Assembly (NCBI GenBank): GCA_051883555.1
Contig: JBJETY010000086.1
Location: forward strand, 1-18,388
From: CAG-917 sp051883555
GTDB lineage: Bacteria; Bacillota; Clostridia; Christensenellales; CAG-917
DNA: 18,388 bases
Reading direction: 5' to 3'
The position numbers were made by a program, and so were the translations under genes. Below are positions 7,850 to 14,427 of the stretch, piece by piece. The notes below the pieces were generated by a model. The model saw only the letters and a list, made by a program, of their open reading frames with translations, was not told the origin of the DNA and searched no databases. The stretch's first letter is position 1. Each line of letters starts with the position of its first letter.

Positions 7850-8668
7850 ATGACAGAAACTATAGTGCAATTTTTCCAGTCATGGATGAACAACGATTAT
7901 TTAACGTTGTTTTTGATTTCGATAATTCCTATTATTGAGTTGCGTGGCGCAATTATCCTTATGGGCGGGATGACGGGTATATCTAAGATAGCCGGTATGT
8001 TCGTATGCCTTGCCGGTTCCAGCATCGTGATATTTCCGCTGTTGCTTTGTTTGCGTCCGATTTTAAAAAAACTTAAAAAAACAAAATTGTTTGGTAAGAT
8101 AGCCGGATTTTTCGAGGAGTTGTTTTCATCTAAAGCCAGTGGCGTAAACGAAAAAGCCGAAAAACGCAAAATATCTTCTAAAGCGTCGCCGGATACGAAA
8201 AAGTTTTTAGGGCTTACTTTGTTCGTCGGCGTTCCGCTTCCGTTTACGGGAGCATGGACGGGTAGCGGCGTCGGCGCATTTATGGATATTAAAATTTGGA
8301 AAGCCGCGCTTGCAATATTTATCGGCAATTTGTTTGCGGCAAGCGTGCTTACGTTGCTCACCGCGTTCATTCCGGTGAAATATATCGACATAGTGCTTTG
8401 GATATTCCTTGCGCTTGTTATATTGTCGCTTGTAATATCTTTCGGCGTTGCTTTGTATAAACATAAAAAAAGAACGAAACAGACGAATGGAGAAGTTCAG
8501 TCGGTCGAGAATGCGGACGGCGCAGAAAAAGTCGCCGATGCGGAAAATTTAGACGACAGCGGTCTTAAAGAAAACGTTATGCAAGATAGCGGAATAGTTG
8601 AAAGCGTATCCGAAACGAATGAAAACGCTAAAGCGAATTCTGCCGACGTCAACGGAGAGAATAATTAA
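7850..8668 (+). CDS. COG2426 membrane protein ('putative small multi-drug export' family, PF06695)
   Basis: Small integral membrane protein of a family named for a proposed export role that is not well established. 272 residues. The conserved core is visible: IIPIIELRGAIILMGG (24-39), then two hydrophobic segments, then the signature VGVPLPFTGAWTGSGVGAF (125-143) and further membrane segments to about 202. Two parts are unusual. A basic hydrophilic stretch (about 76-118) sits between segments. A C-terminal tail of about 65 residues, rich in Glu, Asp, Asn and Ser, follows a KHKKRTK stop-transfer-like sequence. Most family members end soon after the last helix. The promoter and ribosome site are strong, and it appears to be monocistronic, ending in a convergent gap before fbaA. 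Confidence 0.8.
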   Translation: MTETIVQFFQSWMNNDYLTLFLISIIPIIELRGAIILMGGMTGISKIAGMFVCLAGSSIVIFPLLLCLRPILKKLKKTKLFGKIAGFFEELFSSKASGVNEKAEKRKISSKASPDTKKFLGLTLFVGVPLPFTGAWTGSGVGAFMDIKIWKAALAIFIGNLFAASVLTLLTAFIPVKYIDIVLWIFLALVILSLVISFGVALYKHKKRTKQTNGEVQSVENADGAEKVADAENLDDSGLKENVMQDSGIVESVSETNENAKANSADVNGENN

Positions 8669-8743
8669 AATTTTCGATAAGAATATATAACCGTAAAATT
8701 ATAGATTATGGAAGAATATATAAAAAATATAGTAAGTTAAATA

Positions 8744-8790
8744 TTACCGTAAGATAAATTTATCAAATAAATTCGGTAAGATTTTATTTT
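8744..8790 (+). terminator. Possible AT-rich terminator hairpin after the COG2426 gene
   Basis: TTACCG (8744-8749) pairs with CGGTAA (8774-8779), and inside it AATTTAT (8757-8763) pairs with ATAAATT (8767-8773) around a CAA loop, leaving a 7-nt bulge at 8750-8756. GATTTTATTTT follows. It is plausible but weaker than the hairpin at 8868. Confidence 0.35.
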
Positions 8791-8867
8791 GATATATTAA
8801 AGCATACAGGGAAAGGAAAAACGAGCAAGAAAATAACAAAATAAAAAAGGCAAATCGACAAAAAATA

Positions 8868-8892
8868 AAAAGCAGGCAAATCGCCTGCTTTT
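8868..8892. terminator. Strong bidirectional intrinsic terminator
   Basis: Perfect 10-bp stem AAAAGCAGGC / GCCTGCTTTT around a 5-nt loop (8878-8882), with T runs on both strands (TTTTATTTTTT on +; TTTTTATTTTTT on -). It lies between the convergent COG2426 and fbaA genes, 41 nt past the fbaA stop, and should end transcription from both. Confidence 0.9.
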
Positions 8893-8932
8893 ATTTTTTA
8901 TGGTTTTCTTTTTACGTTTCCTTAACGGCTTG

Positions 8933-9895
8933 TTAGGCTTTGCCTGCGCAACCGAGAACGTCTATAAGTTTATGGCGAACAACTTCTTTGATGTTTGCTC
9001 TTGCCGGTTTAAGATATTCTCTTGGGTCGAATTTCGAAGGGTTTTCGTTGAAGAATTTTCTGATTGTGCCGGTCATGGCAAGTCTGAGGTCTGAGTCGAT
9101 GTTGATTTTACATACTGAAAGTTTTGCGGCCTCTCTCAATTGTTCTTCAGGAACGCCGATAGCGTTTGGCATTTGACCGCCGTTTTCGTTGACCATCTTT
9201 ACGTATTCTTGCGGAACGCTTGACGAACCGTGCAAAACGATAGGGAAGTTAGGCAAACGCTTTGAGACCTCTTCAAGGATATCGAAACGAAGTGCAGGAG
9301 GTACCAAAATACCTTTTTCGTTTACAGTGCATTGTTCCGGTTTGAATTTGTATGCGCCGTGGCTTGTGCCGATAGCGATTGCAAGCGAATCAACGCCTGT
9401 TTTCTGAACGAATTCTTCAACTTCTTCAGGACGGGTATATGAACCGACGGCATGACTTACTTCGTCTTCTATGCCTGCAAGAGTGCCGAGTTCGCCTTCG
9501 ACTACTACGCCGTGGTCGTGAGCGTATTCAACGACTTGTTTGGTGACTTTGATGTTTTCTTCAAAAGAATGAGCGGAGCCGTCAATCATAACCGAGGTGA
9601 AACCGCCGTCGATACAAGCTTTACACGTTTCGAAATCAGGACCGTGGTCGAGATGTAAAACGATTGGGATTTCCGGGCATTCGATAACTGCCGCTTCTAC
9701 AAGTTTTACAAGATAGGTGTGATTTGCATATGCTCTTGCACCTTTGCTGACCTGTAAGATAACAGGAGCTTTTTCTTCTTTACAGGCTTCTGTGATAGCC
9801 TGAACTATTTCCATATTGTTTACGTTGAAAGCACCGATAGCATATCCGCCGTCGTAAGCTTTTTTAAACATTTCTTTGGATGAAACGAGTGGCAT
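8933..9895 (-). CDS. fbaA: Class II fructose-1,6-bisphosphate aldolase
   Basis: Zinc-dependent aldolase of glycolysis and gluconeogenesis; cleaves fructose 1,6-bisphosphate to dihydroxyacetone phosphate and glyceraldehyde 3-phosphate in the cytosol. 320 residues, normal length. LHLDHG (80-85) carries catalytic Asp83 and zinc ligand His84. GTSHGAYKF (176-184) and LHGSSSVPQ (221-229) supply zinc ligands His179 and His222. INIDSDLRLA is the phosphate-binding region. The ATG at 9895 has an excellent GGAGG ribosome site. It shares a 256-bp divergent upstream region with the aminopeptidase gene. I did not find a convincing -35/-10 pair for it. A tagatose-bisphosphate aldolase is the main alternative, but the sequence and length favour Fba. 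Confidence 0.93.
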   Translation of the reverse strand: MPLVSSKEMFKKAYDGGYAIGAFNVNNMEIVQAITEACKEEKAPVILQVSKGARAYANHTYLVKLVEAAVIECPEIPIVLHLDHGPDFETCKACIDGGFTSVMIDGSAHSFEENIKVTKQVVEYAHDHGVVVEGELGTLAGIEDEVSHAVGSYTRPEEVEEFVQKTGVDSLAIAIGTSHGAYKFKPEQCTVNEKGILVPPALRFDILEEVSKRLPNFPIVLHGSSSVPQEYVKMVNENGGQMPNAIGVPEEQLREAAKLSVCKINIDSDLRLAMTGTIRKFFNENPSKFDPREYLKPARANIKEVVRHKLIDVLGCAGKA

Positions 9896-10102
9896 AAAAA
9901 CCTCCGATAACTTTTTTTCTTTATTTTACAGCAGATTAAGAAATAATACAATTATTTTTATAAGTTTTGGATAAAATTTATAAAAATACCCTAAACGCTT
10001 TGTTTGCTGAGTTTGTATTCGTTTACTGAAATTAGCGAAGGAATGGTGTTTACAAGTGTAAGACGGCTTAAACAAAATAATGGCATAAATTCAATAAAAG
10101 CG

Positions 10103-10131
10103 TTGAATTTTTCGGTCGATTGATATACAAT
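10103..10131 (+). promoter_or_regulatory. Probable sigma-A-type promoter of the M29 aminopeptidase gene
   Basis: -35 TTGAAT (10103-10108), 17-nt spacer, -10 TACAAT (10126-10131). The predicted start leaves a short leader containing CAGGAGGC (10141-10148) just before the ATG at 10152. Confidence 0.55.
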
Positions 10132-10151
10132 TAAGCCGAACAGGAGGCATT

Positions 10152-11270
10152 ATGTTAACAGATATAAGACTTGAAAAATTGGCAAAAAACTTAGTAAATT
10201 ATTCTTGCCGTATTAAGAAAGGCGAAAAGGTTTGGATAGATTTCAGCGGCGTGGATTATCAGCTTGTCGCTCATATCGTAAGAGAAGTTTATGCCGTCGG
10301 TGGTTATCCTTTTGTATTCATGTCGGACAACCGCATAAAGCGTGAGATATTAAAAAACTCCACGAAAGAGTATTGGGAGACGCTAGCAAAGCATGATGAA
10401 GAATTTATGTCGCAGATGGACGCATACATCGGCATCAGAGGAGGACAGAACAGTTTTGAACTCAGCGATATAACGGCAAGTCAGATGCAGGATTACAGCT
10501 CGATTTATGCGCAGAGAGTGCACCACAACATAAGGGTCAAAAAGACGAAATGGGTCATTCTCCGTTATCCTACCGAGGGGATGAGCCAGTTGTCGAAGAT
10601 GAGCACGGAGAAATTTGAAGATTTTTATTTCGACGTTTGCAATCTCGATTATGCAAAAATGTCCAAGGCTATGGACCCGCTCGTCGAACTTATGAATAAG
10701 ACCGACAAAGTAAGGATTGTAGCAAAAGATACCGACCTCACTTTTTCTATAAAAGGAATTCCGGCAATTAAATGTGCCGGCTTATGCAATATTCCCGACG
10801 GAGAGGTTTATACCGCACCGGTACGCGACAGCGTAAACGGAGTAATAAGTTATAACGTAGGCTCGATTGAAAACGGCACAATGTTTGAAAACGTACGCCT
10901 TGAATTTAAGGACGGAAAGATTGTTAAAGCCGACGCAAATCACAAAGAAAAGATAAACGAAGTTTTCGATACGGACGAGGGAGCAAGATACGTAGGCGAA
11001 TTCGCTATCGGCGTAAATCCGTATATCAATAAGGCAATGGGCGATATCTTATTCGACGAAAAGATTGCAGGCTCTATTCACTTTACTCCGGGAGCGTGCT
11101 ATGAAGACGCATGGAACGGAAACGAAAGTGCAATACATTGGGACCTTGTTCAGATTCATACGGAAGAATACGGCGGCGGTGAGATTTGGTTTGACGACAG
11201 ACTTATACGCAAAAACGGACTGTTCGTTGTTCCTGAGCTTAAAAATCTGAATCCCGATTATTTAAAATAG
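10152..11270 (+). CDS. M29-family (thermophilic) metallo-aminopeptidase
   Basis: Cytosolic two-metal aminopeptidase of the AmpS/PepS/AmpT family, releasing N-terminal amino acids from peptides. 372 residues, slightly short of the family's usual 400 or so. All expected metal and catalytic positions are visible: Glu218 in NIPDGEVYTAP, Glu283 in VGEFAIGVNP, His310 in GSIHFTPG, Tyr317 in ACYEDA, His329 and Asp331 in SAIHWDLVQ. The spacing of the first four matches the family; the loop between Tyr317 and His329 is short, which may account for part of the small size. The ATG has a strong AGGAGG site 4 nt upstream. It has its own promoter and is flanked by a divergent fbaA and a downstream GAPDH gene with its own promoter, so it is probably monocistronic. 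Confidence 0.9.
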   Translation: MLTDIRLEKLAKNLVNYSCRIKKGEKVWIDFSGVDYQLVAHIVREVYAVGGYPFVFMSDNRIKREILKNSTKEYWETLAKHDEEFMSQMDAYIGIRGGQNSFELSDITASQMQDYSSIYAQRVHHNIRVKKTKWVILRYPTEGMSQLSKMSTEKFEDFYFDVCNLDYAKMSKAMDPLVELMNKTDKVRIVAKDTDLTFSIKGIPAIKCAGLCNIPDGEVYTAPVRDSVNGVISYNVGSIENGTMFENVRLEFKDGKIVKADANHKEKINEVFDTDEGARYVGEFAIGVNPYINKAMGDILFDEKIAGSIHFTPGACYEDAWNGNESAIHWDLVQIHTEEYGGGEIWFDDRLIRKNGLFVVPELKNLNPDYLK

Positions 11271-11320
11271 AATCATAATAAAATTATAGAATTTATTCGG
11301 TTAAATCCGAAAGTTTGCTT

Positions 11321-11351
11321 TTTTAAATCCGCTTGCAAGGCAGATTTAAAA
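11321..11351. repeat. Perfect 9-bp inverted repeat with internal stem, no T tract
   Basis: TTTTAAATC (11321-11329) and GATTTAAAA (11343-11351) are exact reverse complements. Inside, after one mismatch, GCTT and AGGC can pair around a GCA loop. No T run follows on either strand, so it is not a standard intrinsic terminator. It could be a transcript 3' end, an RNA-processing site or a protein site. Confidence 0.5.
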
Positions 11352-11459
11352 GTAAGGCTGATTATGCGTTTATTGCGTTATGCTTTTCGCCTTTTGTTTC
11401 ATTTAGAGTAAAGTAGGCGTAAAAATCAGTCGGATAATATCTATCGCGGAAAAAACTTA

Positions 11460-11485
11460 GGCATAACGGCATAAATAAGGCATAA
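11460..11485 (+). repeat. Three direct copies of GGCATAA
   Basis: Copies at 11460-11466, 11468-11474 and 11479-11485, about 25-50 nt upstream of the GAPDH -35 box. Irregular spacing (8 and 11 nt) and AT richness make an operator role uncertain. Confidence 0.35.
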
Positions 11486-11508
11486 ATTTAAAAAATAGCT
11501 GAAAATGC

Positions 11509-11537
11509 TTGTCTTAATCGATAAAAAATTATAGAAT
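11509..11537 (+). promoter_or_regulatory. Probable GAPDH promoter
   Basis: -35 TTGTCT (11509-11514), 17-nt spacer, -10 TAGAAT (11532-11537). The leader ends with GGAGGA (11565-11570), 8 nt before the ATG at 11579. Confidence 0.5.
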
Positions 11538-11578
11538 AGTAAAAAAAAGGAAAACATTTTTTTTGGAGGAAAAAATAA

Positions 11579-12592
11579 ATGGCAAACGTAAAAGTAGCTA
11601 TCAATGGATTCGGTAGAATCGGTCGTCTTGCATTCAGACAAATGTTCGGTGCAGCCGGCTATGAAGTAGTCGCAATCAACGACTTAACAAGCCCAAGCAT
11701 GTTGGCACACCTTTTGAAGTATGATTCAACGCAAGGCAACTATGCAAACAGTCACGACGTTAAAGCAACGGAAGATTCAATCATCGTTGACGGAAAAGAA
11801 ATCAAAATCTATGCAGAAAAAGACGCTGTAAACTGCCCATGGGGAAAAATCGGCGTTGACGTAGTTTTGGAATGTACAGGTTTCTACACCTCAAAGGAAA
11901 AAGCACAAGCACACATTACTGCAGGTGCTCGTAAAGTCGTTATTTCTGCTCCTGCAGGTAAGGACCTTCCAACTATCGTTTACAACGTAAACCACAAGAC
12001 TTTGACAAAAGAAGACAACATCATTTCTGCAGCTTCCTGCACAACGAACTGTCTTGCACCTATGGCAAAAGCTCTTAACGACTATATGCCAATTATGTCG
12101 GGTATCATGACAACCGTTCACGCTTACACAGGCGACCAGATGCCTCTTGACGGACCACAAAGAAAGGGCGACCTTCGTCGTTCAAGAGCAGCAGCTGTAA
12201 ACATCGTTCCAAACAGCACGGGCGCTGCAAAAGCTATCGGCCTTGTTATTCCTGAACTCAACGGAAAACTTATCGGTTCTGCTCAACGTGTTCCAACCCC
12301 AACCGGTTCAACGACAATTCTTGTTGCAGTAGTTAAAGGTCAGGCAACCGTTGAAGGTATCAATGCAGCTATGAAAGCAGCAGCAACGGAATCATTCGGT
12401 TACAATGAAGACCAAATCGTTTCTTCCGATATCATCGGTTCAAAATTCGGTTCAATCTTTGACGCTACTCAAACGATGGTTGCTCCTATGGAAGACGGAA
12501 ATACACAAGTTCAGGTCGTTTCATGGTATGATAACGAAAACAGCTATACTTCACAAATGGTAAGAACCATTAAGTATTTTGCTGAACTTTAA
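11579..12592 (+). CDS. gap: Glyceraldehyde-3-phosphate dehydrogenase, type I, NAD-dependent
   Basis: Glycolytic enzyme oxidising glyceraldehyde 3-phosphate to 1,3-bisphosphoglycerate; cytosolic homotetramer. 337 residues, normal. NAD-binding INGFGRIGR (8-16). INDLT with Asp35 at the end of the second strand favours NAD over NADP. SAASCTTNCLAP (150-161) contains catalytic Cys154. The C-terminus WYDNENSYTSQMVRT is typical. Base choice differs from its neighbours: mostly ATC for Ile, AAC for Asn, GAC for Asp and CCA for Pro, as expected for a very highly expressed gene. A strong ribosome site, its own promoter and a perfect terminator 28 nt downstream make it a single-gene unit, with no pgk or tpi beside it. 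Confidence 0.97.
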   Translation: MANVKVAINGFGRIGRLAFRQMFGAAGYEVVAINDLTSPSMLAHLLKYDSTQGNYANSHDVKATEDSIIVDGKEIKIYAEKDAVNCPWGKIGVDVVLECTGFYTSKEKAQAHITAGARKVVISAPAGKDLPTIVYNVNHKTLTKEDNIISAASCTTNCLAPMAKALNDYMPIMSGIMTTVHAYTGDQMPLDGPQRKGDLRRSRAAAVNIVPNSTGAAKAIGLVIPELNGKLIGSAQRVPTPTGSTTILVAVVKGQATVEGINAAMKAAATESFGYNEDQIVSSDIIGSKFGSIFDATQTMVAPMEDGNTQVQVVSWYDNENSYTSQMVRTIKYFAEL

Positions 12593-12620
12593 TCCGTTGC
12601 GAAAATATATTTCGTTAATA

Positions 12621-12650
12621 AAAAGAAAGAGTCAAACGACTCTTTCTTTT
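12621..12650 (+). terminator. Strong intrinsic terminator of the GAPDH gene
   Basis: Perfect 13-bp stem AAAAGAAAGAGTC (12621-12633) / GACTCTTTCTTTT (12638-12650) with an AAAC loop and a T-rich tail. The A run upstream could let it work weakly on the other strand as well. Confidence 0.93.
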
Positions 12651-12657
12651 TTTAGTT

Positions 12658-12800
12658 TTGAATAATGATATTTTACCGAACGACAACGTTTTATCGGATA
12701 ACAAAATTTTATTGAATGCAGTACTTTTTAAACAGCGATATTTGTTTGACGCTAATACTTTATTTAAAATAATATTTTTTTGAATAACTATATTATTGCA
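12658..12800. repeat. Degenerate array of about 17-18-bp units
   Basis: Successive segments starting near 12660, 12678, 12696, 12714, 12731, 12748, 12766, 12782 and 12798 each begin with a purine-rich GAAtaAc-like block and continue with ATaTTTTatt. The steps are 16-18 nt. Identity between units is low, so this may be an old decayed tandem repeat or chance in AT-rich DNA. The stretch from 12658 also reads open for about 41 codons to a TGA at 12781-12783, but has no ATG or ribosome site. Confidence 0.3.
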
Positions 12801-12937
12801 ATGCGTCGCTTAGTTTAAAGATTTTGCGTTGTGTATTGCTATTTTGTATCGACAGATTACGCTTTTAGAATTTTTAATTTTTCATTTAAAACGGATAATA
12901 AATAAAAATATTTTTTTACAAATTTTCTCAAATTTTA
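12801..12937. other. AT-rich intergenic DNA without recognised features
   Basis: This is the remaining part of the 529-bp gap between gap and the metY-like gene ahead of the promoter at 12938. I saw no gene, hairpin with T run, or RNA motif here. Confidence 0.5.
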
Positions 12938-12966
12938 TTGACAAAGGAGTTTTCGTATGCTATTAT
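12938..12966 (+). promoter_or_regulatory. Near-consensus promoter of the metY-cysK operon
   Basis: -35 TTGACA (12938-12943, perfect), exactly 17-nt spacer, -10 TATTAT (12961-12966, 5 of 6). The expected transcription start is about 12973, leaving a leader of about 150 nt. It is one of the strongest-looking promoters in the window, as expected for a site controlled by repression. Confidence 0.85.
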
Positions 12967-12973
12967 CATATCA

Positions 12974-12992
12974 ACCTACAAGGTAGGTAGGT
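12974..12992 (+). promoter_or_regulatory. Candidate Rrf2/CymR-type operator at the transcription start
   Basis: ACCTAC (12974-12979) is followed by two overlapping copies of its complement GTAGGT, at 12983-12988 (3-nt spacer) and 12987-12992 (7-nt spacer). The palindrome begins at about +1 of the promoter, where a bound repressor would block initiation. The only regulator gene nearby is the Rrf2-family gene at the end of the same operon, so autoregulation is inferred. Binding is not shown by sequence. Confidence 0.55.
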
Positions 12993-12993
12993 A

Positions 12994-13014
12994 AAAGGAG
13001 TAAATATGATATAA
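12994..13014 (+). other. Strong ribosome site with a two-codon leader ORF (Met-Ile-stop)
   Basis: AAAGGAG (12994-13000) lies 5 nt before ATG (13006), followed by ATA and TAA. The ribosome site is as good as that of the real operon genes, yet serves a minimal ORF. The frame beyond the stop stays open and leads directly into the Arg-Cys-Cys end at 13066-13074. This is therefore either an initiation-termination element or an interrupted leader peptide. Confidence 0.5.
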
Positions 13015-13056
13015 CTTTTAATTACGCTTGTAAGAAAGAATTTCCGATTCGGACGA

Positions 13057-13077
13057 ATGCGTTATCGATGTTGCTGA
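13057..13077 (+). CDS. Putative cysteine leader peptide MRYRCC (end of leader frame)
   Basis: ATG at 13057 encodes Met-Arg-Tyr-Arg-Cys-Cys followed by tandem stops TGA-TAA (13075-13080), 42 nt before the metY-like start. It is in the same frame as the ATG at 13006. Apart from the TAA at 13012, the frame is open from 13015 and reads LLITLVRKNFRFGR before MRYRCC. Two adjacent Cys codons right before the stop, upstream of a cysteine-synthesis operon, are what a cysteine-sensing leader peptide would look like. The ribosome site for 13057 itself is poor (GGA at 13051-13053). I saw no terminator hairpin after it, so any effect would be on translation, RNA stability or Rho access. Confidence 0.5.
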   Translation: MRYRCC

Positions 13078-13121
13078 TAAAAAATAATACAAACGATTAA
13101 CATATAAAGGAGATTAAAATT

Positions 13122-14405
13122 ATGGTAAATTATAAATTCGAAACGTTACAAATACACGTCGGTCAGGAACAGCCTGACCCAACTACCGATGCAAGGGCAG
13201 TGCCTATTTACGCTACCACCTCGTACGTTTTTAAAGATTCCGCACAAGCTGCAGGCAGATTCGGTTTGACGGAGGGCGGAAATATATATACCCGTCTTAT
13301 GAATCCGACAAGCGACGTTTTTGAAAAACGTATAGCGGCATTGGAAGGAGGCGCCGCAGCGCTTGCTACAGCTTCGGGCTCGGCTGCAATAACTTATGCG
13401 ATTCAAAATATTGCAACCGCAGGAGACCATATCGTCTCTTCGACAAACCTTTACGGCGGCACTTACAATCTGCTTGCAAACACTTTAAAAGAACAAGGTC
13501 TTTCTACGACTTTTGTCGACCCTTCCGTTCCTGAAAATTTTGAGAAGGCAATCAAGCCAAACACTAAATTATTGTATGCCGAAACTTTGGGAAATCCGAA
13601 TTCGGACGTAATCGACATAGAAGCGATTTCGGCGATTGCGCATAAAAACGGCATTCCGCTTATAGTGGATAACACGTTCGCCACTCCGTATCTTTTGAGA
13701 CCGATTGAACACGGTGCCGACATAGTCGTACATTCGGCTACAAAGTTTATCGGCGGACACGGAACGGTCATGGGAGGCGTTGTGGTCGATAGCGGAAAAT
13801 TCGATTGGGCGCAAAACGACAAATTCCCTGTACTTAGCAAGCCTAACCCGTCTTATCACGGTGTAGTGTTTACCGAAGCGTGCGGAAATCTTGCATATAT
13901 TCTTAAATTGAGAACGACGTTAATGAGAGACCAGGGCGCAACGATTTCACCGTTCAATTCATTCTTGCTTTTGCAGGGACTCGAAACTCTTTCGTTAAGA
14001 CTTGAAAGACACGTTGAGAATGCATTGAAAGTAGTAGATTTTTTGAAGAAACATCCTCAGGTGGAAAAAGTAAATCATCCTTCACTTGAAACGGGTAAGC
14101 AAAAAGAATTGTATGATAAATATTTCCCGAACGGCGCTGCGTCTATATTTACGTTTGAAGTTAAGGGCGGTGCCGAAGAGGCAAAGAAGTTCACTGAAAG
14201 TTTAAAACTTTTCAGTCTGCTTGCAAACGTTGCCGACGTTAAATCTTTGGTAATACATCCGGCGTCTACAACGCACTCGCAACTTTCCGAAGAAGAATTG
14301 CTTCATGCCGGTATTAAGCCTAACACCGTGCGTTTGTCAATCGGTACGGAACACGTTGACGATATTATCGCAGACCTCGAAGAAGGATTTGCGGCAATCA
14401 GATAA
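13122..14405 (+). CDS. metY: O-acetylhomoserine sulfhydrylase (Cys/Met metabolism PLP enzyme)
   Basis: PLP-dependent cytosolic enzyme combining O-acetylhomoserine with sulfide to give homocysteine. 427 residues, the usual size of MetY-type enzymes and longer than MetB/MetC (about 380). PLP is bound by Lys208 in SATKFIGGHG, with Asp183 in VDNTFATPY contacting the ring. YTRLMNPT (56-63) and ASGSAAI (84-90) are the phosphate-binding and substrate segments. LETLSLRLERH is a typical MetY stretch. The start has AAAGGAGAT about 8 nt upstream. It is first in a run with cysK 22 nt downstream. Cystathionine gamma-synthase activity is the alternative, but the length and sequence favour sulfhydrylase. 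Confidence 0.92.
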   Translation: MVNYKFETLQIHVGQEQPDPTTDARAVPIYATTSYVFKDSAQAAGRFGLTEGGNIYTRLMNPTSDVFEKRIAALEGGAAALATASGSAAITYAIQNIATAGDHIVSSTNLYGGTYNLLANTLKEQGLSTTFVDPSVPENFEKAIKPNTKLLYAETLGNPNSDVIDIEAISAIAHKNGIPLIVDNTFATPYLLRPIEHGADIVVHSATKFIGGHGTVMGGVVVDSGKFDWAQNDKFPVLSKPNPSYHGVVFTEACGNLAYILKLRTTLMRDQGATISPFNSFLLLQGLETLSLRLERHVENALKVVDFLKKHPQVEKVNHPSLETGKQKELYDKYFPNGAASIFTFEVKGGAEEAKKFTESLKLFSLLANVADVKSLVIHPASTTHSQLSEEELLHAGIKPNTVRLSIGTEHVDDIIADLEEGFAAIR

Positions 14406-14427
14406 ACAATAAGAAGGAGATAAAATT

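Larger units (their letters stand above)
11271..11578 (+). other. 308-bp intergenic region between the aminopeptidase and GAPDH genes
   Basis: No coding region seen. It holds a long inverted repeat (11321-11351), three GGCATAA direct repeats (11460-11485), the GAPDH promoter (11509-11537) and the GAPDH ribosome site GGAGGA (11565-11570). I saw no stem followed by a T run that would be a normal terminator for the aminopeptidase gene. Confidence 0.6.

Noticed and set aside
8207..8464. Antisense reading frames inside conserved genes (also 9452-9658, 13463-13859, 14398-14898, 17482-18111)
   Set aside because: They are opposite-strand or shifted shadows of well-supported genes, with no ribosome sites and implausible residue composition.
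12658..12783. Short open frame starting TTG after the GAPDH terminator
   Set aside because: No ribosome site or ATG, and it coincides with low-complexity periodic AT-rich DNA.
12967..13121. SAM riboswitch or T-box in the metY-cysK leader
   Set aside because: The leader is about 150 nt, lacks the multi-stem SAM-I layout, a T-box-like AGGGUGG..ACCGCG element and any terminator hairpin.
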